Shown in pieces: positions 8,272 to 18,555 of a stretch of DNA of 64,000 bases. Numbering within the stretch: the first letter of the stretch is position 1; the number at the start of each line of letters is the position of its first letter. The notes beneath the pieces were generated by a model. The model was not told where the DNA came from, ran no database searches, and saw only the letters and a program-made list of their open reading frames with translations. Location: positions 1-64,000 of the forward strand of contig CALLJG010000010.1 of assembly GCA_938091335.1 (NCBI GenBank). Direction: 5' to 3'. The DNA is from an uncultured Thermodesulfobacterium sp. (GTDB lineage Bacteria > Desulfobacterota > Thermodesulfobacteria > Thermodesulfobacteriales > Thermodesulfobacteriaceae). The position numbers were made by a program, and so were the translations under genes.

Positions 8272-9228
8272 ATGAAAGAAAAAAAAACTTTAATTTTTGG
8301 ACCTGTTATATCAAGAAGACTTGGTAGGTCCTTAGGTATAGAGTTAGTTCCTAAAAAAATATGTTCTATGGATTGCATTTATTGTGAGATAGGTAAAACT
8401 ACTAATTGTACTATAAAAAGAGACAAATATTATTCATGGGATTTGATAAAGGCTTCTATTTATCAAGCCAAAAATATAGAAGATATATTTGACGTACTCA
8501 CTTTTACAGGAAGTGGAGAACCTACTTTAAACATATATTTTGAACAAGCCATAGCACTTGCTAAAGAAATTATCAAAAAACCTATTGCTGTACTTACCAA
8601 TAGTTCTCTTTTATTTATCCCTTCTATAAATTCTATACTGAAATTGGTAGACATACTTTTACCTTCCTTAGATGCTGCAAGATTTGAAACTTTTAAAAAA
8701 ATCAATCAACCTCATCCAGAAATTAAACTTCAAGAAATTATAGAAAATCTAAGAATCCTTAGAAAAGAAATGACAGGAGAGATGTGGTTAGAAATACTTT
8801 TTGTAAAAGGTATTAACGACTCTAAAGAAGATTTAGAGGCTTTAAAAACTGTAGTAAATTATATAAATCCTCATAAAATTCAACTTAATACTGTAGTAAG
8901 ACCTCCTGCATATAAGGATATAGAACCAGTTTCTTTTGAAAAACTTAAAAATATAGCGGAGTTTTTAGGGAAAAAAGCAGAGATCCTTTTGGCTGAAAAA
9001 GAATTTGAGAAAACTTTAAAAACCTCAGAAATCAAAATTGTAGATGAAAAAAATATTGAACAAGAACTTTTTAATTATATTAAAAGACGTCCAACTACTT
9101 TAAAGGAACTTTCTTTAGTATTTAAAATAGATAAACCTCTAACTCAGTCTATTTTAGAAAAACTTATTTCCCAAAATCTTGTTAAAAAAGAAAAATATCA
9201 GAAGGAAATCTTTTATTTAGCTAAATAA
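8272..9228 (+). CDS. Radical SAM protein with C-terminal winged-helix-like domain
   Basis: 'CSMDCIYCEIGKT' (CX3CX2C), 'LTFTGSGEPTLN'; C-terminal 'RRPTTLKELSLVFKIDKPLTQSILEKLISQNLVKK'. Confidence 0.85.
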   Translation: MKEKKTLIFGPVISRRLGRSLGIELVPKKICSMDCIYCEIGKTTNCTIKRDKYYSWDLIKASIYQAKNIEDIFDVLTFTGSGEPTLNIYFEQAIALAKEIIKKPIAVLTNSSLLFIPSINSILKLVDILLPSLDAARFETFKKINQPHPEIKLQEIIENLRILRKEMTGEMWLEILFVKGINDSKEDLEALKTVVNYINPHKIQLNTVVRPPAYKDIEPVSFEKLKNIAEFLGKKAEILLAEKEFEKTLKTSEIKIVDEKNIEQELFNYIKRRPTTLKELSLVFKIDKPLTQSILEKLISQNLVKKEKYQKEIFYLAK

Positions 9229-9765
9229 ATGAAAAAAGATAGAGAGTTTTATAAAAAAGCAATCGAGGCTTTATTATATTGTGCTGGACGTTCTTTAACT
9301 CCTTATGAAATTTCAAAAATTTGTGATAACCTTGCTATTGAAGAGGTTGAAAAAATTTTAGAAGAACTTATAAAAGAATATTCACAAAGAGGAATAAAAA
9401 TAGCAGAGGTAGCTGAGGGATATAGAATAGAAACAATTCCTGAAGTAGCTGAATATCTTAAAAAACTTATCAAACCTAGAAAATTTAAATGGAGTAAAGG
9501 TATCCTGGAGACCCTTGCTATAATAGCCTATTTTCAACCTTTAACAAGAGCTGAAATTTCTGCTAAAAGAGGTGGTGTAGATGTAAGTGGTTCCATTAAA
9601 ATTCTTTTAGAAAACAACTTTATAGAAGTAATTGGAAGAAAACCAGTACCAGGAAGACCTGTTTTATATGGTACAACCAAGTTTTTTTTAGAATACTTTG
9701 GATTAAAATCTTTAAATGATCTTCCTCCTCTTGAAGAACTTAAAACTCTCTATGAATTGGAATGA
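9229..9765 (+). CDS. scpB: Segregation and condensation protein B
   Basis: 'EALLYCAGRSLTPYEI', 'KGILETLAIIAYFQPLTRAEISAKRGGVDVSGSIKILLE', 'GRKPVPGRPVLYGTTKFFLEYFGLKSLNDLPPLEEL'. Confidence 0.92.
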   Translation: MKKDREFYKKAIEALLYCAGRSLTPYEISKICDNLAIEEVEKILEELIKEYSQRGIKIAEVAEGYRIETIPEVAEYLKKLIKPRKFKWSKGILETLAIIAYFQPLTRAEISAKRGGVDVSGSIKILLENNFIEVIGRKPVPGRPVLYGTTKFFLEYFGLKSLNDLPPLEELKTLYELE

Positions 9766-9905
9766 GAATAAGAAACACCAACTTCCTCCCAAAAGGCTTG
9801 GCTTACCTTTAAAAGATAAAGAAATCTGTTTTTGAAAAAGGCTGTGGTAGAAAGATATTTAGATCCTCAATATTTTAAATATAATTTAGAGAAATTAAAA
9901 GAATT

Positions 9906-10532
9906 ATGATAGGAATAATAGATTATTTAGCAGGAAACTTAACAAGTGTAGCAAGAGCTTTATCTTATTTTGGTTATAAATGGATTATTTCTTCTGATAT
10001 TTCTCAATTAAAAAAGACTAAAAGAATAATTTTCCCCGGTGTAGGAGCTGCAAGAAGTGCTATGGAAAGTTTAAAAAAATTAGGACTTGATCAATTCTTA
10101 AAAGAAAGTTTCTTAAAGGGAATACCTATTTTAGGAATATGTTTGGGAACTCAAATTATTTTTGAATTAAGTGAAGAAGATGGAAGGACTGAAACACTTG
10201 GTCTTTTAAAAGGAAAAGTGGTAAGATTCCCTGACCCTTTTATATATAATGGAGAAAAACTTAAGGTTCCTCATATGGGATGGAATAAAGTAAATTGGAA
10301 AAAACCACATCCTGTATTTTCAGGTCTTGATCCTGATTATGAATATTATTTTGTTCATAGCTATTTTGGAATTCCAGAAGACCAAAATGTAATCTATGGA
10401 ATAACCTTTTATGGAATAAATTTTCCTTCTGCAATTGCTTATAAAAATTTGGTAGCTGTGCAATTTCATCCTGAAAAAAGTGGAAAACCTGGTTTAAAAA
10501 TTTTGAAAAATTTTTGTAAATGGAATCCTTAA
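9906..10532 (+). CDS. hisH: Imidazole glycerol phosphate synthase, glutamine amidotransferase subunit
   Basis: 'IIDYLAGNLTSV', 'FPGVGAARSAM', 'PILGICLGTQIIFE', 'HMGWNK', 'YYFVHSYF', 'VQFHPEKSG'. Confidence 0.94.
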   Translation: MIGIIDYLAGNLTSVARALSYFGYKWIISSDISQLKKTKRIIFPGVGAARSAMESLKKLGLDQFLKESFLKGIPILGICLGTQIIFELSEEDGRTETLGLLKGKVVRFPDPFIYNGEKLKVPHMGWNKVNWKKPHPVFSGLDPDYEYYFVHSYFGIPEDQNVIYGITFYGINFPSAIAYKNLVAVQFHPEKSGKPGLKILKNFCKWNP

Positions 10533-11077
10533 ACTCCTTTAGTTTTTGGAAGAGGTGCAATAACTGTAATTATTTGTTTACCTTCCATTTTTGGAGGACT
10601 TTCAATTTGAGCTTTTTCTTTAATCGCAGAAAATATAGTATCTAACACTCTATCTGCTAATTCAGGATGAAGTATTTCTCTCCCCTTAAAAACTATTCTT
10701 ATTTTTACTTTATTTTCTTCTTCCAAAAATCTTAAGATATGCCTAATTTTCACTTCTAAATCATGTTTATCTGTTTTTGGACTAAGTTTTATTTCTTTTA
10801 CTTCTATTTGTTTTTGTTTTTTCTTTGCTTCTCTGGCTTTCTTAGCTTCTTGATAAAGAAATTCCCCAAAATCCATAATTTTACAAACAGGAGGATTAAC
10901 TGCAGGAGCTACTTCTACTAAATCAAGGCCATAATCTTCAGCATATTTTAAAGCTGTCAAAAGGGGGACAATCCCGATCTGTTTCCCATCAGGTCCAATC
11001 AATCTTACTTCCTTCGCTCTAATCTGTTCATTAACTTTGTATTTTTTCTTTAAATCTTTTTGCATATCCTTTTTCAC
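10529..11077 (-). CDS. infC: Translation initiation factor IF-3
   Basis: 'KYKVNEQIRAKEVRLIGPDGKQIGIVPL', 'LDLVEVAPAVNPPVCKIMDFGEFLYQ', 'KEIKLSPKTDKHDLEVKI'. Start GTG 11077 or ATG about 11065. Confidence 0.94.
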   Translation of the reverse strand: MKKDMQKDLKKKYKVNEQIRAKEVRLIGPDGKQIGIVPLLTALKYAEDYGLDLVEVAPAVNPPVCKIMDFGEFLYQEAKKAREAKKKQKQIEVKEIKLSPKTDKHDLEVKIRHILRFLEEENKVKIRIVFKGREILHPELADRVLDTIFSAIKEKAQIESPPKMEGKQIITVIAPLPKTKGV

Positions 11078-11127
11078 CCTCCTACCTTTATTAAAATATA
11101 AAGGTTAGAATGCTTGTTTTGATAGAC

Positions 11128-13068
11128 CTAAGATAGTTGAACATTTAATAAGTATTCTGGCTGATTTTCAATTTTTAATTGATTTATAAAATTTTCTATT
11201 TTTACCTGATTAAATATTTCTCCTTTTCTTGTTCTAACACTAATCACATTTTCTTTTTCTTCTTTATCCCCCAAAATAACCATATAAGGAACTTTTTCTT
11301 GTTGAGCTATTCTTATTTTATAATTTAATTTTTCATTTCTAAAATCTGTTTCTACTCTAAAACCTTCTTCTTTAAAAATCTGAACTATTTTTTGTGCATA
11401 GGAAATGTTTCTATCAGTAAGGGTTAGGACTTTAATTTGAACAGGTGCTATCCAAAAAGGAAAAGCTCCTGCATAATTTTCAATCAGAACACCTAAAAAT
11501 CTCTCTAATGATCCTAATAAAGCCCTGTGAATCATTATGGGTCTATAAAACTTATTATCTTCTCCTACATATGTGATGTTAAATCTTTCTGGAATATTGA
11601 AATCAACTTGTATAGTTGAACATTGCCAAAATCTACCAAGAACATCTTTAATTTTTAAATCAATTTTTGGTCCATAAAAAACTCCTTCACCTGGATCTAT
11701 TTGGTATTCCAATCCTTTATATTCCAAAGCTTCCTTTAAAGCATTTTCTGCTTTGTCCCATATCTGAGGGAAGCCTACAAATTTTTCAGGTCTTGTAGAA
11801 AGAAATACTTTGTATTCTGAAAAACCAAAAACTTGTAAGAAATAAATTACTAAATCAAGCACCTGAATTAATTCTTCCTTTAACTGATCTTCTCTGCAAA
11901 AAATATGAGCATCATCTTGGGTAAATCCTCTTACTCTTAGAAGCCCATGTAAAACACCACTTCTTTCAAATCGATATACTGTTCCTAATTCACAATATCT
12001 TATTGGAAATTCTTTATAACTTCTTCTTTTCTGATTATATACATATATGTGAAAGGGACAATTCATAGGTTTTACCTGATAAGCTCTGTTTTCAAGTTCC
12101 ATAGGAGGAAACATATTTTCTAAATAGAAATCTAAATGACCTGAAACTTTCCAAAGCTCTCTTAAAGCTATATGGGGAGTATATACTAACTGATATCCTC
12201 TTTTTAAGTGAACTTCTTTCCAAAAATTTTCAATAATATTTCTTATTATTGCACCCTTTGGTAGCCATATTACAAGACCTTGACCTATATCCTCTTCGAT
12301 ACTAAATAGCTCTAATTCTTTCCCTAATTTTCTATGATCTCTTTTTTTAATTTCTTCAATCTTTTCTAAATATTCTTTTAGAGCTTCCTTTTCAAAAAAG
12401 GCAGTTCCATAAATTCTCCAAAGCATTGGTCTTTTTTCATCTCCTTTCCAATAAGCCCCAGCTACTGAAAGAAGCTTAATTGCTTTGATTTCACCAGTGG
12501 TTAAAAGATGAGGTCCTTTACAAAGGTCTATAAAATTACCTTGAGAATACACAGAAACCTCTCCATCAGGTATTTCTTCAATTAATTCAACCTTAAAATC
12601 TTCTTTAAGTTCTTTAAAAAGTTTTAAAGCTTCATTTTTAGATAATTCCTTTCTCTCTAAGGTGAGATTTTTTTCTATAATTTCTTTTATTTTTTTTTCA
12701 ATCTCTTCAAGATCTTCTTCATTAAAAGGTCTTTCATAGTAAATATCATAATAAAATCCTTCCTCAGTTGCAGGACCTATACCAAGCTTAGCTGTAGGAA
12801 ATAATTCTTTTACTGCTTGAGCAAGTACATGGGAGGCTGTATGTCGAAGGAAGTAAAGTGCCTCTTTATCTGAAAAAAATATAGGTTCAAGTTCAATAAC
12901 CTCTAAATTCTTTTTATTAAAGGTGGAATGCCAATCTATATATTCATCTTTATATTTAAAACCTATGGGCAATTTTTTAATATATTTTTTTATTTGAGGA
13001 ATAAGGAATTTTAAAGAAACACCAGATTTAAGTTGAAATTCACCTATATTTTTAATTATAATTTTCAA
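11128..13068 (-). CDS. thrS: Threonyl-tRNA synthetase
   Basis: TGS domain, 'LRHTASHVLAQA', 'MNCPFHIYVY', 'RGFTQDDAHIFC', 'GPKIDLKIKDVLGRFWQCSTIQVDFN'. Confidence 0.96.
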   Translation of the reverse strand: MKIIIKNIGEFQLKSGVSLKFLIPQIKKYIKKLPIGFKYKDEYIDWHSTFNKKNLEVIELEPIFFSDKEALYFLRHTASHVLAQAVKELFPTAKLGIGPATEEGFYYDIYYERPFNEEDLEEIEKKIKEIIEKNLTLERKELSKNEALKLFKELKEDFKVELIEEIPDGEVSVYSQGNFIDLCKGPHLLTTGEIKAIKLLSVAGAYWKGDEKRPMLWRIYGTAFFEKEALKEYLEKIEEIKKRDHRKLGKELELFSIEEDIGQGLVIWLPKGAIIRNIIENFWKEVHLKRGYQLVYTPHIALRELWKVSGHLDFYLENMFPPMELENRAYQVKPMNCPFHIYVYNQKRRSYKEFPIRYCELGTVYRFERSGVLHGLLRVRGFTQDDAHIFCREDQLKEELIQVLDLVIYFLQVFGFSEYKVFLSTRPEKFVGFPQIWDKAENALKEALEYKGLEYQIDPGEGVFYGPKIDLKIKDVLGRFWQCSTIQVDFNIPERFNITYVGEDNKFYRPIMIHRALLGSLERFLGVLIENYAGAFPFWIAPVQIKVLTLTDRNISYAQKIVQIFKEEGFRVETDFRNEKLNYKIRIAQQEKVPYMVILGDKEEKENVISVRTRKGEIFNQVKIENFINQLKIENQPEYLLNVQLS

Positions 13069-13113
13069 AATTTACCTTAGGCTACCTTTAGATAAACATA
13101 AAAAACAAAATAG

Positions 13114-13185
13114 TAGGCGCGGGCGGGATCGAACCGCCGACCTCTTGCATGTCAAGCAAGCGCTCTCCCACTGAGCTACGCGCCT
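13114..13185 (-). tRNA. tRNA-Val (anticodon GAC)
   Basis: Manual cloverleaf on minus strand: acceptor AGGCGCG/CGCGCCT, D-arm GCTC..GAGC, anticodon arm CTTGC-TTGACAT-GCAAG, T-arm GGCGG-TTCGATC-CCGCC. No encoded CCA. Confidence 0.93.
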
Positions 13186-13298
13186 CTTATTGAAAATAAC
13201 ATAACAAATTTTTAAAGTATGTCAAGATAAGAGATACCTCTTTTTGAGAAGTTATGATAAAATAAATTCTCTAAATCTAAGTAAAGGGGGAATTTTTA

Positions 13299-16109
13299 AT
13301 GGATTGGAAGGGAACCCTTAATCTTCCAAAAACTGATTTTCCTATGAAAGCTAATCTTACTGAAAGAGAACCTAAATTTTTAGAATTTTGGGAAAAAGAA
13401 AAAATATATCAAAGAATTTTAAAAAAAAGAGCCAACGCTCCTTCTTATATTTTGCACGACGGACCTCCTTATGCAAACGAACATATTCATCTTGGAACAG
13501 CTTTAAATAAGATTCTAAAAGATATTATTGTAAAAAGTAAATCTATGGCAGGCTATAAAGTTCCTTTTATTCCTGGATGGGATTGTCACGGACTTCCTAT
13601 TGAGCTAAAAGTTGAACAGGAATTAGGAGTAAAAAGAGGAGAGCTACCACCTTTAATGATAAGATCTGCCTGTAAAAAATATGCTGAAAAATATATAAAT
13701 ATTCAAAGAGAAGAATTCAAACGTTTAGGTGTTTTTGCTAAATGGGATACACCTTATCTAACTATGGATTTTTCTTATGAAGCAGTTATTGCTAGAGAAT
13801 TTCTCAGATTTTTGGAAACAGACCAGGTTTATCGGAGAAAAAAACCTGTTTTCTGGTGCCCTAACTGTGTTACTGCCCTTGCTGAAGCTGAAGTAGAATA
13901 TGAACTCCATAAATCTCCATCTATATATGTCAAGTTCCTATTAACTGAAGAAACACAAAAATTTTTAAATAATTTTTTAAATATCAAAATTTTTGAGCCA
14001 ATTTCCATTCTTATATGGACAACCACTCCATGGACCCTTCCTGCTAATCTTGCTATTGCCTTTAATCCTGATCTAGATTATCTTTTAATTAAATGGGATG
14101 AAGAATACTTAATTGTAGCTGAAGGAAGAATCTCGGCTCTTTGTGCTGAATTAAATAAGGATCTTCCAAAAATAATTAGTAGATTTAAGCCAAAAGAATT
14201 AGAAAATAAAAAAGTTTATCATCCCTTTTATGAAAAAGAAAGTTTAATTATTTTAGCTGATTTTGTTACTTTAGAAACAGGAACAGGAATAGTTCATATA
14301 GCTCCAGGACATGGGGAAGAAGACTACCAAATAGGATTAAAATATAATTTGGAAATTTATGTTCCAGTAGATCAAGAAGGAAATTTCTATCCCCATATTC
14401 CTCTAGTTGGTGGTTTAAATATTTATAAGGCTAATGAAATAATATTAGAGGCTCTTAAAAAAAGGGAGAAACTTTTTTATTATGATACTATAGAACATAG
14501 CTATCCCCATTGTTGGAGATGTAAAAACCCTATAATTTTTAGAGCAGAATACCAATGGTTTATTTCTATGTCTGCTAAAAACCTAAGAGAAAAAGCTTTG
14601 AAAAATATAGAAAATGTAAAATTTATCCCTTCTTGGGGTAAAAATCGTCTTTCTTCCATGCTTGAAAAAAGACCAGATTGGTGCATTTCTCGTCAAAGGG
14701 TATGGGGTGTTCCATTAACTGTATTTAAATGCAGTAATTGCGGTGAATATTTAAAGGAATATAAATATTATGAAAAAGTAATAAAAACTATTGAAAAAGA
14801 AGGATGTGATCCTTGGTTTGAAAAACCCTCAAATGAGCTTTTACCTCAAAATACCACTTGCCCTAAGTGTGGAAATCCAAATTTTGAAAAAGAAAAAGAT
14901 ATATTAGATGTATGGTTTGATTCAGGAGTTTCTTTTGCAGGGGTTTTAGAAAAAATACCAGAATTGAGATTTCCAGCAGATCTTTATTTAGAAGGTTCAG
15001 ATCAACATAGAGGCTGGTTTCATAGCTCTCTTCTTTGCTCCGTAGGAACAAGAGGAGTGGCCCCTTATAAAGAAATCCTTACTCATGGATTTGTGGTAGA
15101 TGCACAAGGAAGAAAAATGTCCAAAAGCCTTGGAAATGTCATTCATCCTCAAGATTTGATAGAAGAATATGGAGCAGAAATTATAAGATTATGGGTCTCT
15201 GCTGAAGATTATAAAAACGATATAAAAATTTCTAAAGAAATATTAACTCGTCTTGTTGAAGCTTACAGAAAAATAAGAAATACCTGTAGATTTCTTATAG
15301 GTAATCTTTATGACTTTAATCCAAAAAAAGATTTAATCTCCTTTGAAAAACTTCCTGAATTTGAAAGATATATTCTTTATAGACTTTCTAAACTTATAGA
15401 TAAGGTTAAAAAATCTTATGAAAAATTTGAATTCCATATAGTATATCATGAGATTCATCGTTTCTGTGTAATTGAACTTTCATCCTTAATAATTGATATT
15501 AATAGAGATTATCTCTATTGTGAAAAACCAAAAAGTTTTAAAAGAAGAGCTACCCAAACCGTATTTTACTATGCTCTCGATTCTTTAGTAAAACTTATGG
15601 CTCCCATTCTTTCTTTCACTGCAGAAGATATCTGGCAAAATTTACCATATGAAAAAGAAGAAATTTCTGTGTTTTTAACTGATTTCCCCTCTTATTCTTT
15701 TGAACTCACAGAAAAAGAAATCCAAAAATGGGAAAAATATTTAGAACTAAGAACTGAATTTTTAAAACCTTTAGAAATAGCAAGAAAAGACAAAAAGATA
15801 ATTGGAAGTTCTTTAGAAGCTGAAATGTTTGTAAAAGCTGATTCAAATTTAATCCCCTATCTTTCTAACAATTCTTTCTGGGAATACTTTCTCATGATTG
15901 CTAAATTTGAATTAAAGGATTTTCTTCCTAAACCAAACAAAAATAAAGAAGTATATTACATTTCCGAAGAAATTAAAGGATTAGAAATAAATGTAAAAGC
16001 TACCTCTTTTAAAAAATGCGAAAGATGTTGGCAAAGAAGGCCTGAAGTAGGAACACTTGAAATACCAGATCTTTGTCAAAGGTGTTATGAAGTGATAAAA
16101 TTTCTTTAA
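13299..16109 (+). CDS. ileS: Isoleucyl-tRNA synthetase
   Basis: 'HDGPPYANEHIHLGTALNKILKDI', 'GWDCHGLPIE', 'DVWFDSGVS', 'KMSKSLGNV', C-terminal zinc motif 'CERCWQRRPEVG...CQRC'. Confidence 0.97.
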   Translation: MDWKGTLNLPKTDFPMKANLTEREPKFLEFWEKEKIYQRILKKRANAPSYILHDGPPYANEHIHLGTALNKILKDIIVKSKSMAGYKVPFIPGWDCHGLPIELKVEQELGVKRGELPPLMIRSACKKYAEKYINIQREEFKRLGVFAKWDTPYLTMDFSYEAVIAREFLRFLETDQVYRRKKPVFWCPNCVTALAEAEVEYELHKSPSIYVKFLLTEETQKFLNNFLNIKIFEPISILIWTTTPWTLPANLAIAFNPDLDYLLIKWDEEYLIVAEGRISALCAELNKDLPKIISRFKPKELENKKVYHPFYEKESLIILADFVTLETGTGIVHIAPGHGEEDYQIGLKYNLEIYVPVDQEGNFYPHIPLVGGLNIYKANEIILEALKKREKLFYYDTIEHSYPHCWRCKNPIIFRAEYQWFISMSAKNLREKALKNIENVKFIPSWGKNRLSSMLEKRPDWCISRQRVWGVPLTVFKCSNCGEYLKEYKYYEKVIKTIEKEGCDPWFEKPSNELLPQNTTCPKCGNPNFEKEKDILDVWFDSGVSFAGVLEKIPELRFPADLYLEGSDQHRGWFHSSLLCSVGTRGVAPYKEILTHGFVVDAQGRKMSKSLGNVIHPQDLIEEYGAEIIRLWVSAEDYKNDIKISKEILTRLVEAYRKIRNTCRFLIGNLYDFNPKKDLISFEKLPEFERYILYRLSKLIDKVKKSYEKFEFHIVYHEIHRFCVIELSSLIIDINRDYLYCEKPKSFKRRATQTVFYYALDSLVKLMAPILSFTAEDIWQNLPYEKEEISVFLTDFPSYSFELTEKEIQKWEKYLELRTEFLKPLEIARKDKKIIGSSLEAEMFVKADSNLIPYLSNNSFWEYFLMIAKFELKDFLPKPNKNKEVYYISEEIKGLEINVKATSFKKCERCWQRRPEVGTLEIPDLCQRCYEVIKFL

Positions 16110-16121
16110 AATAATTTTTTT

Positions 16122-16577
16122 ATGCGTTTATTTTGGTTAACTGCAAGCTTAATATTTCTTTTGGATAGAATAACCAAATATTTTATTTTAAAGTCTAACT
16201 TTTCAGAAATAAAGGTTTTGCCTTTTTTAAGTATTGTTAAATTATGGAATAAGGGGATTGCCTTTGGATTGTTTTCTAATATAGAAAAATGGGGAACTTT
16301 CATTTTAAGTATTCTTACTATATTAATTTTGGGAATAACCTATTTTTGGGCAAGAAAAATTCTTTCTCAAGAAAGAAAAAATCCTGTTTTTTTATTTGCT
16401 TTAGGATCAATTTTCGGAGGAGGATTGGGAAATCTTATAGATAGGATTTTATTTGGAAAGGTTTTAGATTTTATAGATTTTTATATAGGTCCCTTTCATT
16501 GGCCTGCATTTAATATAGCTGATCTTGCTATTACAATCTCACTTTTTTTAATCTTTTTAAAATCCTTTAAAAGCTAG
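16122..16577 (+). CDS. lspA: Lipoprotein signal peptidase
   Basis: 'LDRITKYFI', 'LWNKGIAFGLFS', 'GGGLGNLIDRILFGKVLDFIDF', 'WPAFNIADLAI'. Confidence 0.94.
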   Translation: MRLFWLTASLIFLLDRITKYFILKSNFSEIKVLPFLSIVKLWNKGIAFGLFSNIEKWGTFILSILTILILGITYFWARKILSQERKNPVFLFALGSIFGGGLGNLIDRILFGKVLDFIDFYIGPFHWPAFNIADLAITISLFLIFLKSFKS

Positions 16578-18479
16578 ATGTTTTTAAAGTTAATAATCCA
16601 TTCTAAATTAGCTGATTTTCTCTTTAGTTCACAAAAAGAACCTGCAGAATTTTACCTAAAAAGCTTATTAGAAAAATTTTTCCTAAAAATAAAAAGTGAC
16701 ACTTTTGAAATAAGCCCTCCTAAAAATTTTCTTTATTTAAACCAAATTTTAGAAAATTTTAAAAATGAATTTTCTAATTTTTTGGGTTCCTCTTTGCCTC
16801 CTTATTCCTTTTTATTAACTAAAAATATCAATAAAGTAGAAATACCAGAAATTTTCAGAGCAGGTAAAATTTATACAGAAACCCCTTTAAAAGAGGGAAT
16901 AGAGTTTATTTTGAAAACAGAAAAGATATTTTATAAAATTATACCTTGGAAAAATTTATGGGAAGTTATAATTCCTTCTACAGTAGATCCTAAAATTGAG
17001 TTTTTTTACAAGGATCTCTTTTGGACAGGAAAATATGATTTTTGTTTTTTTTGTAAATCTACCTGGCATCACTCATTAGAATGCCCTTCTTTTTCAGAAA
17101 CTGAACCAAGAAAAATACTCCAATTAGCTCTTCAATTTTCCTTCAAAGAACTTTCTCAACTTTTATGGGAAGGAATTTATAGAGATAACTTTTCCTATGA
17201 AAAGTTGAAATATTTTTATGTAAGAAATTTTTATTTGCTTCCTGATTTTTTAAAAATAGTTTTTTTTGTTTCCCATACTATACAAAATTGGTCCCAATTT
17301 AAGATTAATTTGGAAATACCTCTCAAAGGAGGAAGGATTGGTTTAGGATTAGAATACTTAATGAAAAAAGAATTAGAAAGTGCAAAAATTAAATTTTTAG
17401 AAGTAAGTGATGATCCTAAAGCTTATTTAGGACTTACCTTAATAGAAATTCTAAAAAAAGACTATAAAACCGCTCTTTACTATATAGAAGAGACTTTAAC
17501 TAAAATAAAAACACCTTTTTTAAAAAGTTATTGCCTTTTTTTAAAAGGATATATTTATGAGTTAACAGATTTTTCTATAATTGCTGATGAATTTTACAAA
17601 TCTGCCCTTGAAATAGATTCTTTTTGTTTACCTGCTCTTTATCATTTAAACGTTTTAAAATATAAAGAGGGTAATCCTTTATCACAAATAATATTTTCTT
17701 TTAATCATTCTTATCTTTTATACTGGAGTTATTTAGAACCTCTTTTTATAAAAGAACAAAAATTACTTGAAGAATATTTATATGAAAAAATTCTTGAAAA
17801 ACAAGAAGAAGGAACTAAACGCTTAAAAGAGGTAGAAGAAAAATATCATAAAATAAAAACCCTTTTTTTTGAAAAAGAAAAAAAGGAGTATGAAGAAAAA
17901 CTTTCTCATTTAAGAACCTATATTTATAAACAAAACTTAGATAGCATTGAAAAAGTCTCACAAAAAGCTCTTGAAATTAATTTGGAATTTCAAGGATATA
18001 TTTATAGAAAAATTAAAACCCTTCAAGAAGATCTAAAAGCTATAAAAGAAAATGCTAGAGTTTTTCAAAATTTTTGGCAAAGATATCCTTATAGATATGA
18101 AGATACAAATTTTGGGAAAGAGTTAAAAGAGCTTTTAAATTTAATAAATAAAATAGATATTAAACTAAAAAGAAAAGACCCAAGTGATGTCTTATCTACT
18201 GTTATCTCTGAAATAGAATTAGGAAAACAAAAAGTGGAAAATTTGAAAAATCAAAAAGAAAAACTAATTAAAAAGTGGAATTTTAGAATAAAACTTGCAG
18301 ATTTTTTAAGAAATTTTACCCTTTCAGAAATTGCCCTTACTACATTTTATATAATTTTACCATATTTTACAGTATTTAAAAATTTAGAAAAATTTTTAAA
18401 TCTTTACTCTTTTTTATTTTTTTCTTTTGTCCTTTTAATTGTTTTTATTTTACTTTCTTATTTTAAACATTATGAGTGA
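16578..18479 (+). CDS. Uncharacterised TPR/coiled-coil protein with CX2CX4HX4C zinc knuckle and C-terminal TM segments
   Basis: 633 aa; 'CFFCKSTWHHSLEC' knuckle; TPR-like region followed by charged coiled coil and two hydrophobic C-terminal helices. Confidence 0.6.
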   Translation: MFLKLIIHSKLADFLFSSQKEPAEFYLKSLLEKFFLKIKSDTFEISPPKNFLYLNQILENFKNEFSNFLGSSLPPYSFLLTKNINKVEIPEIFRAGKIYTETPLKEGIEFILKTEKIFYKIIPWKNLWEVIIPSTVDPKIEFFYKDLFWTGKYDFCFFCKSTWHHSLECPSFSETEPRKILQLALQFSFKELSQLLWEGIYRDNFSYEKLKYFYVRNFYLLPDFLKIVFFVSHTIQNWSQFKINLEIPLKGGRIGLGLEYLMKKELESAKIKFLEVSDDPKAYLGLTLIEILKKDYKTALYYIEETLTKIKTPFLKSYCLFLKGYIYELTDFSIIADEFYKSALEIDSFCLPALYHLNVLKYKEGNPLSQIIFSFNHSYLLYWSYLEPLFIKEQKLLEEYLYEKILEKQEEGTKRLKEVEEKYHKIKTLFFEKEKKEYEEKLSHLRTYIYKQNLDSIEKVSQKALEINLEFQGYIYRKIKTLQEDLKAIKENARVFQNFWQRYPYRYEDTNFGKELKELLNLINKIDIKLKRKDPSDVLSTVISEIELGKQKVENLKNQKEKLIKKWNFRIKLADFLRNFTLSEIALTTFYIILPYFTVFKNLEKFLNLYSFLFFSFVLLIVFILLSYFKHYE

Positions 18480-18555
18480 TCTCTTTTACAGACTTGGTAA
18501 AGTAGAAGAATGAATTATATTATAAAAGACTTTTTAAACATCAGGAGGTGACTTA

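Noticed and set aside
9752-9909. Selenocysteine/readthrough of a TGA in the scpB-hisH gap
   Set aside because: Counting bases shows the two peptide segments are in different frames, so a simple TGA readthrough does not join them; kept only as a possible frameshift.
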